Source: Pedobacter frigoris
Lineage (GTDB): Bacteria; Bacteroidota; Bacteroidia; Sphingobacteriales; Sphingobacteriaceae
Assembly: GCF_005116445.1 (NCBI RefSeq)
Contig: NZ_SWBQ01000006.1
Span: 124,001 to 188,000 of the forward strand
Reading direction: 5' to 3'
Length of the DNA: 64,000 nt
The notes below the pieces were generated by a model. That model saw only the letters and a list, made by a program, of their open reading frames with translations, was not told the origin of the DNA and ran no database searches. How positions within the stretch are numbered: the stretch's first letter is position 1; every line of letters starts with the position of its first letter. Below, one piece after another: positions 36,469-45,016 of the stretch. Made by a program: the position numbers and the translations under genes.

Positions 36469-37065
36469 ATGAAAACTTTAACAAAAACATTATTCTACAC
36501 AGTATTCGCAGCAGTACTTTTAACTTCTTCAGCAATGACATCTTTAGCTGCTAACACCATAAAGATTGAAACGATAAAAAATAACTTTAACAAGATCTGG
36601 GTTGGCGGAAATGTAAAGATCATCCTGACGCAGAGTGAAAATGAAGGCGTGTTTGTAGATGAGAATTTTAATGCAGACAAAACATTTGTGACCAGTAAAG
36701 GGCAGACTTTGTATGTCAATTCCATGGCTGATGGACAAGTAACCATTAAGGTTTCGGTAAAAGACCTGCAAAGGATAGAAGCTGCAGGAAGCTCGGTAGT
36801 GGTGACCAGCAATAACTTTGATGTAAAATACCTTCAGGTTTTTCTGAGTCAGAGCGCAAAAGCAAAAGTAAGTGCAATTACAGGTAGCTTATATACCGTG
36901 GTGAATGATGATGCGAAGTTGAAAATGAGCGGTTCTGCAAATGAACATACACTACTGGCCAGCAACATGAAGAATATTAAGTTCGGAGATTTCGTAAGTC
37001 TAAAAACAAATCGTCAGGGTTCTCCGTCTTTACCGGCAGATCAACTGGCTGGTATAGCAAAATAA
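36469..37065 (+). CDS. GIN domain-containing (DUF2807) secreted protein
   Basis: The protein has about 198 residues. ATG 36469 is chosen because it begins a clear signal peptide (MKTLTKTLFYTVFAAVLLTS, cleavage after SLAA); an upstream ATG at 36412 adds a non-signal leader. The mature part shows the repetitive beta pattern of GIN/DUF2807 proteins (FNKIWVGGNVKIILTQSENEGV, IEAAGSSVVVTSNNFD), a putative auto-transporter-like adhesin head of beta-helical type. A terminator follows directly. The role is unknown. Confidence 0.87.
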   Translation: MKTLTKTLFYTVFAAVLLTSSAMTSLAANTIKIETIKNNFNKIWVGGNVKIILTQSENEGVFVDENFNADKTFVTSKGQTLYVNSMADGQVTIKVSVKDLQRIEAAGSSVVVTSNNFDVKYLQVFLSQSAKAKVSAITGSLYTVVNDDAKLKMSGSANEHTLLASNMKNIKFGDFVSLKTNRQGSPSLPADQLAGIAK

Positions 37066-37088
37066 GATAGATTGGATGGGTTAGGGAT

Positions 37089-37118
37089 AAAGCGGCAGGT
37101 GAAAACCTGTCGCTTTTA
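37089..37118 (+). terminator. Terminator of the GIN-domain gene
   Basis: A 12-bp stem (AAAGCGGCAGGT, 37089-37100, with ACCTGTCGCTTT, 37105-37116, one G:T pair) has a GAAA tetraloop and is followed by TTA. Confidence 0.85.
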
Positions 37119-37158
37119 TAATTAATTGAAAATAATATGATTACATAAAGATTTGCTG

Positions 37159-37166
37159 TACCTTTG
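37159..37166 (+). promoter_or_regulatory. -7 element upstream of the J-domain/KTSC gene
   Basis: TACCTTTG fully matches TAnnTTTG and ends 10 nt before ATG 37177, implying a very short 5' leader. It also argues against the upstream ATG at 37153 being used. Confidence 0.6.
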
Positions 37167-37176
37167 CGCAAATTTT

Positions 37177-37623
37177 ATGAAGAAGATAGTAGATTACAGA
37201 AAGTTATTGGGTGTACAGAAGGATGCCGAATTAAAAGAATTGAAGACCATTTACAGGAATTTAATGAAAGACTGGCACCCTGATAAGTTTCAGGATAGCG
37301 AAGAAGCAAAGCTGGAAGCAGAGACTAAAAGTAAAGAGATCATAGAGGCCTACCACTTTTTGGTGAGTATCGCGCCTGAAACACTTGCAATTTCCAAAGA
37401 AGAGTATGACCAAACTACAGGAACTTGTGGTATTGCAGATTACAACTGGGCGGGATTGGTATTAACTGTACATTTCCTTGACGGAAGTGCTTACGAATAC
37501 TTCGGTGTACCAAAAGCAGTTTATGTAAAACTGGTAAATGCTGATTCGCCCGGAAGGTTCGCACGTCGTCATATCTTCAGCGAGTTTCCATATAGAAATA
37601 TAGCTAAGCTGGCAACAGCATAA
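37177..37623 (+). CDS. J-domain / KTSC domain fusion protein
   Basis: The protein has about 148 residues and two parts. Residues 1-70 form a DnaJ-like J domain (DYRKLLGVQKDAELKELKTIYR) with the HPD motif at 34-36. Residues about 85-145 form a KTSC domain (WAGLVLTVHFLDGSAYEYFGVPKAVYVKLVNADSPGRFARRHI). J domains stimulate Hsp70 ATPase. KTSC is a small domain of unknown role linked to nucleic-acid-related proteins. The fusion suggests a DnaK co-chaperone with a KTSC-specified client. The start is set by the J-domain N-terminus and the -7 box. A terminator follows. Confidence 0.87.
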   Translation: MKKIVDYRKLLGVQKDAELKELKTIYRNLMKDWHPDKFQDSEEAKLEAETKSKEIIEAYHFLVSIAPETLAISKEEYDQTTGTCGIADYNWAGLVLTVHFLDGSAYEYFGVPKAVYVKLVNADSPGRFARRHIFSEFPYRNIAKLATA

Positions 37624-37641
37624 TAGCTAATTAAAATAATG

Positions 37642-37680
37642 AAAGCCCCCTCTGACAATTGTTCGGAGGGGGCTTTTTTT
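37642..37680. terminator. Strong terminator after the J-domain/KTSC gene
   Basis: AAAGCCCCCTC (37642-37652) and GAGGGGGCTTT form the stem, which extends inward by a few weaker pairs. Seven T residues follow on the plus strand. Confidence 0.93.
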
Positions 37681-37758
37681 ATTTTGAATTCTCTTCCGGA
37701 TGAATTCGCCTAATGAAGATGGGTAGAGGAAATCAAAATAAATCATATCTTTAATGAT

Positions 37759-38643
37759 ATGATGTTCAGAAGCTTTTTTATCACACTGTTTACCTTGAGT
37801 ATAGGCAGTACAATCAGTAAGGCTCAATTATTTAATCCAGATAGCCTCAGGTTAATTTCAGATCAGTTTTCTTTTACCGAGGGGCCGGCTGTGAATAAGA
37901 AGGGGGAGGTATTTTTCACGGATCAGCCTAATGATAAAATCTGGAAATACGGGCTTGATGGTAAACTTTCAATCTTTATGGATAAATCAGGCAGAGCCAA
38001 TGGTTTGCATTTTGACCGTTCGGGTAATCTGCTGGTTTGTGCTGATGAGCAAAACCAGTTGTGGTCTATTGACAAAAATGGTAAAATCAAAGTATTAATA
38101 AAAGATCTCGATGGTAAGCAGCTGAACGGGCCAAATGACCTGTGGGTAGATAAAAAGGGCGGTATTTATTTTACTGATCCCTATTATCAACGGGATTACT
38201 GGACCAGAAAGCAGCCTGAACTGGAAAAGCAGAACGTGTACTATCTGCCAGCAGGCAAAAAGAAGCAGTTGACGCTGGCACTTGATGACCTGAAACAACC
38301 TAATGGCATTGTAGGTACTCCTGATGGAAAGTATTTATATGTATCGGATTTGGGTGCCCGGAAAACATACCGGTATGAGATTATGGCTGAGGGTAAGCTG
38401 GGTAACAAAAAGCTGATGTTTGAAAAAGGATCGGATGGGATGACGCTGGATGAAGAAGGTAACATTTATATTACCGGCAACGGGGTAACGGTGTTCAACA
38501 AAGAGGGTTTACAGCTTGCTCATGTTCCGTTGAAGGGCTGGACAGGCAATGTTTGTTTTGTTGGTAAGGACCGGAAGCAACTTTTCATAACTTCAGGTAA
38601 AACGATTTATATCGTCCCAATGAGGGTGCGTGGGGTTGAATGA
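37759..38643 (+). CDS. SMP-30/gluconolactonase-family secreted lactonase
   Basis: The 294-residue protein has a signal peptide (MFRSFFITLFTLSIGSTISKAQ). The six-bladed propeller shows FTEGPAVNKKGEVFFTD (Glu metal ligand), LNGPNDLWVDKKGGIYFTDPYY (Asn and Asp) and LYVSDLGARKTYRYE (Asp). Members hydrolyse sugar lactones such as gluconolactone in a metal-dependent way. The start is at 37759 or at ATG 37762, and both lie in a small dyad, ATCATAT-N8-ATATGAT (37742-37763). The following gene begins at or just after its stop codon. Confidence 0.92.
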   Translation: MMFRSFFITLFTLSIGSTISKAQLFNPDSLRLISDQFSFTEGPAVNKKGEVFFTDQPNDKIWKYGLDGKLSIFMDKSGRANGLHFDRSGNLLVCADEQNQLWSIDKNGKIKVLIKDLDGKQLNGPNDLWVDKKGGIYFTDPYYQRDYWTRKQPELEKQNVYYLPAGKKKQLTLALDDLKQPNGIVGTPDGKYLYVSDLGARKTYRYEIMAEGKLGNKKLMFEKGSDGMTLDEEGNIYITGNGVTVFNKEGLQLAHVPLKGWTGNVCFVGKDRKQLFITSGKTIYIVPMRVRGVE

Positions 38644-38684
38644 TAAGAAAAAAATTGTATGTTAGGGGATCAAACCAAATATGT

Positions 38685-40757
38685 ATGAATCCCAAACTGA
38701 TACTTTTTATTTTTTTACTACACGCTGGTTTAGTAGCTGCGCAGACTAAAGTAAATACTGAAAAATTCAACAAAAAGAATGAAGCTTCTCTAAAAGTTGA
38801 CAAGGATATTCTGGAGATCACCTGGCCTACCGGCGCGAATAGTAAGGGTAAAATCGAGTTCAACATGCGAAAAGATGAACCCTTATTTAAGCGCATTCAA
38901 CTAAACTCAAATGTAGTTGCCACAGAATTAGATCCAGCATTTTTATTGAGTATTGGAAAAAGAGATTTAATGTCGCAAAATGGATGGATGATCTTTTTTG
39001 ATAAGGTTCCTTTGAAGCCTTACAAGAATTACCCCATTGAACTGAAAAAGAATAGTTTCTCGGTAAGCAGTATCGGGAGCAGAACCGTAGTAACGGTTTC
39101 ATCCCTGAGCGCAGATCGTTTTGCCGGTAATCTGGAAGTTACTTTCTATAACGGTAGTCCGCTGTTCAATGTGGCTGCGGTGATGAGCACGAAGGAAGAT
39201 GCTACGGCAATTGTTTACGATGCCGGTTTGATGGATACTAAGAATGCCTGGAAAACGATCTCGTCTATAACGACAGAAGGGAAAATAATTGATGCTCCGG
39301 TAAATAAGACAGACACTGCGGTGAACCTAGCGGTGAAGTACCGTACAATTGCAGCCAGCAATGGGTCTGGTACACTGGCCATTTTCCCTGCTCCGCACCA
39401 ATATTTCTACCCGCTGGATGAGGCCTTTAATCTGAAATTCACATGGCATGGTACTAAATATAGAAAAATGCTTGATGGGTATGGAATTGGTATCAGACAG
39501 GACTTGAAGGGGGATAACAGGTTTGTGCCCTGGTTCAATGCTCCGCCACAAACGAAGCAAAGGATGAATTTCTTTTGCCTGCTGAGTGATCAGCTGGGTG
39601 AAGCTGCTTTTACCGAGGTAAAGAAATTTACAAACAATGACGCTTATGCAAAGTTGCCGGGATTCAAAACCATGTCGAGCCACTTCCACAATGAAATAGT
39701 AATGAAGGTTTTAATGGCCAACAGGGAATTGCCTGAGGTTCCGGATTTCATGAAGGTATTTAAGAGTACGGGGATTGACATCGTGCATTTGGCTGAATTT
39801 CACTACACCGCTCACCCCAAAGGACCAGATGAACTAAGATTGCTGGAGCTAAAGACACTTTTTGACATGTGTAAGCAATACTCCGATGATGAGTTTTTAT
39901 TACTGCCTGGCGAAGAACCAAATGAATTTTTTGGCGGGCATTGGCTGCAGTTTTTCCCTAAGCAAGTTTACTGGATTATGCAACGTAAGCAGGGACAGCC
40001 ACTGTATGAGGAACACCCGGTGTATGGAAGGATATACCACATCGGGGATAAAGACGATATGCTAAAACTGCTGGAAATGGAAGGTGGTTTGGCCTGGACT
40101 GCTCATGCCCGTACCAAAGGTTCGGTAAATGCGCCTGATGTATATAAGGATGAGGCTTTTTTTAAATCAGACCGGTTTATGGGTGCTGCATGGAAGGCCA
40201 TGCCGGCCGATCTTTCAGAGCCTAGGTTGGGAAAAAGGGTGCTTGATCTGCTGGACGATATGAACAACTGGGGTGAGAAGAAAACAATCATTGCAGAAGC
40301 AGATTTATTTACCATTACTCCTGAAAACGAAATGTATGCCCACCTGAATGTGAATTACATGATGCTGGACAAGCTGCCGAAATATGAGGAAGGCTGGAAT
40401 CCGATAGTAGAAGCTATGCAGAAGGGCAAATTTTTTACCTCGACTGGTGAAGTTTTGATACCGATGCTGACTGTCAACGGAAAAACGTCTGGTGAAACCA
40501 TAAAGCTGGATGCTGCAGGCAATGTAAATATAAAAATGCATTTGAAGTGGACATTTCCAATGAACTTTATTGAAGTGATCTCCGGAGATGGCAATAAAGT
40601 GTATAGGGACAGAGTAGACCTGACAAATACCAGGGCTTTTGGAGATCAGGTTTTTGAATTTAAAAAGAAACTAAAAGGCTGTAAGTGGCTGCGCGTAGAA
40701 GCCTGGGATACTGCAGTAAATGGAGCTTTTAGTCAGACTTTCTATATAGGCAAGTAA
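38685..40757 (+). CDS. Secreted PHP-like putative metal-dependent hydrolase
   Basis: The protein has about 690 residues. ATG 38685 is preferred because it begins the signal peptide (MNPKLILFIFLLHAGLVAAQ); ATG 38640 would overlap the previous stop by 4 nt. The N-terminal half is beta-rich and unassigned. The C-terminal half has a PHP-type arrangement of His/Glu motifs: MSSHFHNEIV, VHLAEFHYTAHP, LLLPGEEPNEFFGGHW and LAWTAHARTKGS. PHP proteins are metal-dependent phosphoesterases or related hydrolases. The link to a lactonase gene suggests a sugar-derived substrate, but this is inference. Confidence 0.65.
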   Translation: MNPKLILFIFLLHAGLVAAQTKVNTEKFNKKNEASLKVDKDILEITWPTGANSKGKIEFNMRKDEPLFKRIQLNSNVVATELDPAFLLSIGKRDLMSQNGWMIFFDKVPLKPYKNYPIELKKNSFSVSSIGSRTVVTVSSLSADRFAGNLEVTFYNGSPLFNVAAVMSTKEDATAIVYDAGLMDTKNAWKTISSITTEGKIIDAPVNKTDTAVNLAVKYRTIAASNGSGTLAIFPAPHQYFYPLDEAFNLKFTWHGTKYRKMLDGYGIGIRQDLKGDNRFVPWFNAPPQTKQRMNFFCLLSDQLGEAAFTEVKKFTNNDAYAKLPGFKTMSSHFHNEIVMKVLMANRELPEVPDFMKVFKSTGIDIVHLAEFHYTAHPKGPDELRLLELKTLFDMCKQYSDDEFLLLPGEEPNEFFGGHWLQFFPKQVYWIMQRKQGQPLYEEHPVYGRIYHIGDKDDMLKLLEMEGGLAWTAHARTKGSVNAPDVYKDEAFFKSDRFMGAAWKAMPADLSEPRLGKRVLDLLDDMNNWGEKKTIIAEADLFTITPENEMYAHLNVNYMMLDKLPKYEEGWNPIVEAMQKGKFFTSTGEVLIPMLTVNGKTSGETIKLDAAGNVNIKMHLKWTFPMNFIEVISGDGNKVYRDRVDLTNTRAFGDQVFEFKKKLKGCKWLRVEAWDTAVNGAFSQTFYIGK

Positions 40758-40811
40758 AAAACACTGCGAAACCATATTCCCCGATAACTGTTATGACTTT
40801 AAAAGAAGGTT

Positions 40812-43325
40812 ATGAGTTTGGAGAAATATGTCAAAAAGCGAGATTTCAGCAAGACTAAAGAACCTGGTTTAAAGAAAGCCAAGCTTGAAGCAAAAGCTGG
40901 GAAAAAAGCTAAAGCCACTGCAGGTAAAAAGCTAACTTTTGTAGTACAACGTCACCATGCTTCACACCTTCACTATGACTTTCGTTTGGAAATGCAGGGC
41001 GTATTAAAAAGCTGGGCTGTCCCTAAGGGGCCGTCATTAAATCCTAAGGACAAGCGTTTGGCAATGATGGTAGAAGATCATCCTTACGAGTACCGCACTT
41101 TTGAAGGGGAAATTCCTGCCGGAAATTATGGCGGCGGAACTGTACATATATTTGATAAGGGTACCTATCAGGCTCTGGAAAAGGGCAGTGAGAAAGACTT
41201 GTTAAAAGGCCTGTATGCCGGTAATCTAAAATTTAAACTTAATGGTAAGATCCTGAAAGGCGAATTCGCTTTGGTGAAAATAAAGAGTGCTGAAGATAAT
41301 GCCTGGTTACTGATCAAGCATAATGATGAATATGCGGTGAAGGGTGAATTTGATAGTGAAGACCTGGTACCATCGACTATAAAGAAGAAAGGCATTGCTT
41401 TTAAAAAAAATGCAGGCAAACAGAAGGATCTTGTTGAGCTTGAAACAGAGGTCACAGAAGAACCTTTAAGGAGTACCGGGGATAGTTCCTATAAACCAAT
41501 GCTTGCAAAACTTGCAGATCATATTTTTGATGATCCGGATTGGATATATGAAAAGAAACTGGATGGTTACAGAGCCCTTGCTTTCACAGAAGCAAAAGGA
41601 GGGGTAAAGATCATGTCACGAAATGGGATTGACTTCAAAGAAAAGTATAAAGCTGTTTCTGATGCGCTCAAAGATTTGGGCTTAGATGCTGTAATAGATG
41701 GTGAGCTGGTGGTCGAAGATAAAAAAGGCAAAGGCTATTTTCAAAAGCTCCAGAATTATGATGCTGCAACAGAAGACATGGAACTTAAGTTTTACGTATT
41801 TGATCTGCTTTCTTTGAACGGACACGACATGAGGGGTATGGAGCTTTTAAAACGTAAAGAGCTGTTGAATAAGCTGATTGATGGTTTAAATGAATCCTCC
41901 ATCATTTACAATGATCATGTTTCTGAAAGAGGAAGCGAATTATTTAAAGCAGCAGAAAAACATGCATGGGAAGGCATCATCGGCAAGCACGCACATAGCA
42001 CCTATTCGAGCGATAAGCGTTCAGATCAGTGGCTCAAATTTAAACTCCAGAATAGTCAGGAAGTAATCATCATAGGGTTTTCCAAGCCGGAAGGAAGCCG
42101 GAAATATTTTGGCTCAATTGCGTTGGGTATGTATGAAGGTACGGAACTCACATATATAGGTAACTGCGGGACCGGGTTTAATGAAGAAACCTTGAAGGAT
42201 CTTTATAATAAGATGAAGGCATTGGTCATTAAAAAGAAGCCGTTAAAAGAAAAAGTACATAAAGAATATAGTTTCACCTGGGTGAAGACAGAGCTGGTAG
42301 CAGAAGTTACTTATAGTGAGTGGACCGAAGATCAGCATTTGAGACACCCGGTTTTTAAAGGACTTCGTATGGATAAGGAAAAGGATAAAGTTGTCAAAGA
42401 ATCAACAAGAGAAGAGACAGGCGATAAGGAACTACTGTTTGGCCGTAAAAAAGTGAAATTGACCAATTTGGGTAAGCTGTATTGGCCAAAGGAGGGGATT
42501 ACAAAAGGTCAATTATTGGCTTATTATGAGAAAATGTCAGCGTATATCCTGCCTCATTTAAAAGATAAAGCCTTGTCGTTAAACAGACATCCCAATGGAA
42601 TAGATGAACCTGGTTTCTTCCAGAAGGACCTGGACACCGACAAGATTCCTAAATGGATCAAATCAGCTCCTTTATATTCAGAAAGCAACGATAAGCATAT
42701 CGATTATCTGATTTGCAATGATGAAGCTACGTTATTGTGGATGGTAAATCTGGGTTGCATAGAAATCAATCCATGGTTAAGTAAATACAAAACACCGGAC
42801 CACCCTTTGTTTGCGGTACTTGATTTAGATCCGCATGACATAGATTTTAAAGAAGCAGTAAAGGTTGCACTGTCTGCTAAAGAATTGCTGGATAAGATGA
42901 AACTGAAGTCTTTTATAAAAACATCCGGATCTAAGGGACTACATATTTTTATTCCTATAGGCGAAAAATATGACTACGATGTTTCCAAGGACTTCATTAA
43001 ATACCTTGGACAAATGCTGTTTGATCTGCATCCGGATACCACAAGCCTTGAGCGAAGCCCATCGAAGCGCAAAAACAAGATCTATCTTGATTTTCTTCAG
43101 AACAGACGCGGGCAAACCATTGCTGCGCCCTATTCTGCGAGGCCAAAGCCTGGAGCTACTGTTTCTGCACCTCTGGAATGGACTGAGGTAAACGAGAAAC
43201 TAAACCTGAAAGACTATACGATTTTTAACATGGAAGAAAGAGTGAAAGAAAAGGGTGACCTATGGAAGGGAGTGTTAAGCGTTAGAAATGACCTGTTAAC
43301 CGGATTGAGAAGACTTAAAGGCTGA
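40812..43325 (+). CDS. ligD: DNA ligase D (phosphoesterase-ligase-polymerase)
   Basis: The 837-residue protein has three domains. First is the 3'-phosphoesterase, about residues 40-160 (FVVQRHHASHLHYDFRLEMQGVLKSWAVPKG). Second is the ATP-dependent ligase, about 225-530, with the nucleotidyl-lysine Lys249 in EKKLDGYR. Third is the primase-like polymerase from about 545 (LTNLGKLYWPKEGITKGQLLAYYE, FAVLDLDPHD, FIKTSGSKGLHIFIP). The order is that of the Pseudomonas-type enzyme. It repairs double-strand breaks by non-homologous end joining with Ku. No ku gene is visible in the window. Confidence 0.97.
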   Translation: MSLEKYVKKRDFSKTKEPGLKKAKLEAKAGKKAKATAGKKLTFVVQRHHASHLHYDFRLEMQGVLKSWAVPKGPSLNPKDKRLAMMVEDHPYEYRTFEGEIPAGNYGGGTVHIFDKGTYQALEKGSEKDLLKGLYAGNLKFKLNGKILKGEFALVKIKSAEDNAWLLIKHNDEYAVKGEFDSEDLVPSTIKKKGIAFKKNAGKQKDLVELETEVTEEPLRSTGDSSYKPMLAKLADHIFDDPDWIYEKKLDGYRALAFTEAKGGVKIMSRNGIDFKEKYKAVSDALKDLGLDAVIDGELVVEDKKGKGYFQKLQNYDAATEDMELKFYVFDLLSLNGHDMRGMELLKRKELLNKLIDGLNESSIIYNDHVSERGSELFKAAEKHAWEGIIGKHAHSTYSSDKRSDQWLKFKLQNSQEVIIIGFSKPEGSRKYFGSIALGMYEGTELTYIGNCGTGFNEETLKDLYNKMKALVIKKKPLKEKVHKEYSFTWVKTELVAEVTYSEWTEDQHLRHPVFKGLRMDKEKDKVVKESTREETGDKELLFGRKKVKLTNLGKLYWPKEGITKGQLLAYYEKMSAYILPHLKDKALSLNRHPNGIDEPGFFQKDLDTDKIPKWIKSAPLYSESNDKHIDYLICNDEATLLWMVNLGCIEINPWLSKYKTPDHPLFAVLDLDPHDIDFKEAVKVALSAKELLDKMKLKSFIKTSGSKGLHIFIPIGEKYDYDVSKDFIKYLGQMLFDLHPDTTSLERSPSKRKNKIYLDFLQNRRGQTIAAPYSARPKPGATVSAPLEWTEVNEKLNLKDYTIFNMEERVKEKGDLWKGVLSVRNDLLTGLRRLKG

Positions 43326-43843
43326 GCAGTCGATTTGTTGGCATTAAGTCAGGAAGCAAAATATTGTTTCGATTTATTTTCATACCATTACTTTGTTAAC
43401 ACTGTTAGCTAATTTCTATTCTTCATGACTTGGTATCCATCCAGATCATACAAAAAGAAGGAAGGCCTGATGATAATAAAAAGATGATTCTTCAGGATGC
43501 GATTCGGGATTTATTACAGCCCTGACAGCTTAAATAAAAACGCTATTGTAGTGTCGTTTCTACCTGTATTTGCCAGAGATGTGCTTGCCTTGTGCTTATA
43601 TTTTGTTTTGCTATTCTTTTGCTTTCCTTTTGCTATTGTTTTGCTATCCTTTTGCTTTTAGCAAAATAAAGGCAAAATTATAGTAATAAAAAGCCAAAAA
43701 AATAGCAAAGTAAAATATCTGTACACCATAGCCTCATCTTTACCTCAGCATGAGTAAAATCAATTTTTATCCTAGTGGTAAGTTGCCTATATTTACCGTA
43801 AAATATTCACTATTTAATCATAAATCAAAAACAGAATTCGAAA
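43326..43843. other. 518-nt gap between ligD and doxX with tandem repeats
   Basis: No convincing gene was found. A 33-codon open fragment without a start (about 43424-43522, HDLVSIQIIQKEGRP) might be a gene remnant but is too short to judge. The main content is the 11-bp tandem repeat at 43606-43660, followed by AT-rich sequence with inverted GCAAAA copies, and a likely promoter for doxX near 43790. Confidence 0.5.
43606..43660. repeat. Five tandem 11-bp units, TTTTGCTWTYC type
   Basis: The units are TTTTGCTATTC, TTTTGCTTTCC, TTTTGCTATTG, TTTTGCTATCC and TTTTGCTTTTA, back to back. Downstream to about 43720 the complement core (GCAAAA, GGCAAAA, AGCAAAG) recurs. The period is close to one helical turn, so the tract may be bent or give phased protein binding. 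No coding role is apparent. Confidence 0.85.
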
Positions 43844-44272
43844 ATGAAAAAGCTATTTAATACCAATTTTAGCAATGAGGGCGTACACTTTATGTTACTT
43901 GTTTTACGGGTGGCATTTGCAGCATTTATGATGGTTCATGGCTATCAGAAATTAGGCGGGATCACTGCAGGTGGAGAGGTGCAATTTGGCGACCCAATTG
44001 GAGTTGGTCCCGTGGCTTCACTTTATCTAACTGTATTTGCGGAATTTTTCTGTTCCATCTTATTGTTATTGGGACTTGCTACTAGAATAGCGGTTATTCC
44101 TTTGATTATCACAATGCTTGTGGCAGTATTTATCGTACATGCCCCTGATGGTTTTGATAAGAAAGAAATGGGTTTACATTATCTGGTTGTTTATCTGTTT
44201 ATATTTGTTGCAGGAGCTGGAAAATACAGTATAGATCATATCATCAGCAGCAATTTGAGCCGCAGGCGCTAA
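43844..44272 (+). CDS. DoxX family membrane protein
   Basis: The 142-residue protein has four hydrophobic segments. The DoxX signature is present: LVLRVAFAAFMMVHGYQKLGG, then FAEFFCSILLLLGLATRIAVIPLIITMLVAVF, and HYLVVYLFIFVAGAGKYSIDH near the end. Members are inner-membrane proteins of uncertain redox-related role. The next gene starts 47 nt later and may be co-transcribed. Confidence 0.92.
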   Translation: MKKLFNTNFSNEGVHFMLLVLRVAFAAFMMVHGYQKLGGITAGGEVQFGDPIGVGPVASLYLTVFAEFFCSILLLLGLATRIAVIPLIITMLVAVFIVHAPDGFDKKEMGLHYLVVYLFIFVAGAGKYSIDHIISSNLSRRR

Positions 44273-44319
44273 TTGTTGCCGTTTATATCATTTAATGCGT
44301 TAATCCCGTTATAAGTATT

Positions 44320-44919
44320 ATGAAAAAGATTTTATTGATTTGCCTGACGGCTATCGCGATATCAGGTTGCGGAATAAACAGACAGGCCCAGCAAATTAAA
44401 GCGCTTGAAAAATGTAAGTACAGGATTACTTCGGCGGATCAGATTACCATTGCAGGAGCTGATGTAAAGAAAATGATCAATGATCAGGACATCAATATTG
44501 CCAGTCTTCCAGGACTGGCGCTAGGTTTATTGAGAAGAGATGTTCCCCTTAAGGCCAGGCTAAACCTTGAAGTTAAAAATCCTACAGGAGATGATGCTGC
44601 GATCAATCAGTTTGAATATAAAATTTTAATCAACAGGCAGGAATTGGCTAATGGCTTTGTAAATCAGGAAGTGAATGTCGCTGCCGGACAATCTACCGTT
44701 GTGCCTGTGGATATGGAAGTAAACATTTATCCCTTCGTTTCTAATAGTAAGGTAATGGGTGAAATCAGCGATTTTATCAAAAGCGGTAAAAGCGGAGCAG
44801 AGAAAAAAGGAATGCTAACTTTAAAGATCAGACCTAGTATTAAAGTAGGCAATACCTTGGTTAAGTATCCGGGTTTTATCACGATAGACAAAGAAGTTTC
44901 CAGTAAGATTCTCCTATAA
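44320..44919 (+). CDS. LEA type 2 / WHy-domain lipoprotein
   Basis: The 199-residue protein has lipobox AISGC followed by GINRQAQQ. The body resembles the LEA-14/WHy fold: VPLKARLNLEVKNPTGDDAAINQFEYKILINRQELANGF, then a late beta-strand pair (VPVDMEVNIYPF). Bacterial members are periplasmic or surface lipoproteins of unknown function, possibly stress-related. It is expressed from doxX or its own promoter. Confidence 0.82.
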   Translation: MKKILLICLTAIAISGCGINRQAQQIKALEKCKYRITSADQITIAGADVKKMINDQDINIASLPGLALGLLRRDVPLKARLNLEVKNPTGDDAAINQFEYKILINRQELANGFVNQEVNVAAGQSTVVPVDMEVNIYPFVSNSKVMGEISDFIKSGKSGAEKKGMLTLKIRPSIKVGNTLVKYPGFITIDKEVSSKILL

Positions 44920-44928
44920 AACATGTAG

Positions 44929-44936
44929 TACTTTTG
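44929..44936 (+). promoter_or_regulatory. -7 element upstream of the PIG-L deacetylase gene
   Basis: TACTTTTG is a full match to TAnnTTTG, 80 nt before the ATG at 45017. No clear TTTG box lies at the expected distance. Confidence 0.5.
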
Positions 44937-45016
44937 CAGGATTGTTACGGAGTTTAATTTGTATAAAAAGTACAGATTGATGATTTTTGGTTATTTTCGA
45001 AAAATAAGATCCGTAT

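Noticed and set aside
43424-43525. Open fragment HDLVSIQIIQKEGRP... after ligD as a gene remnant
   Set aside because: It is about 33 codons with no start and no recognisable family; chance cannot be excluded.
43750-43860. 36-codon ORF ending inside the start of doxX, possible leader peptide
   Set aside because: It has no ribosome-binding signal, composition matches AT-rich non-coding DNA, and the overlap with doxX looks accidental.
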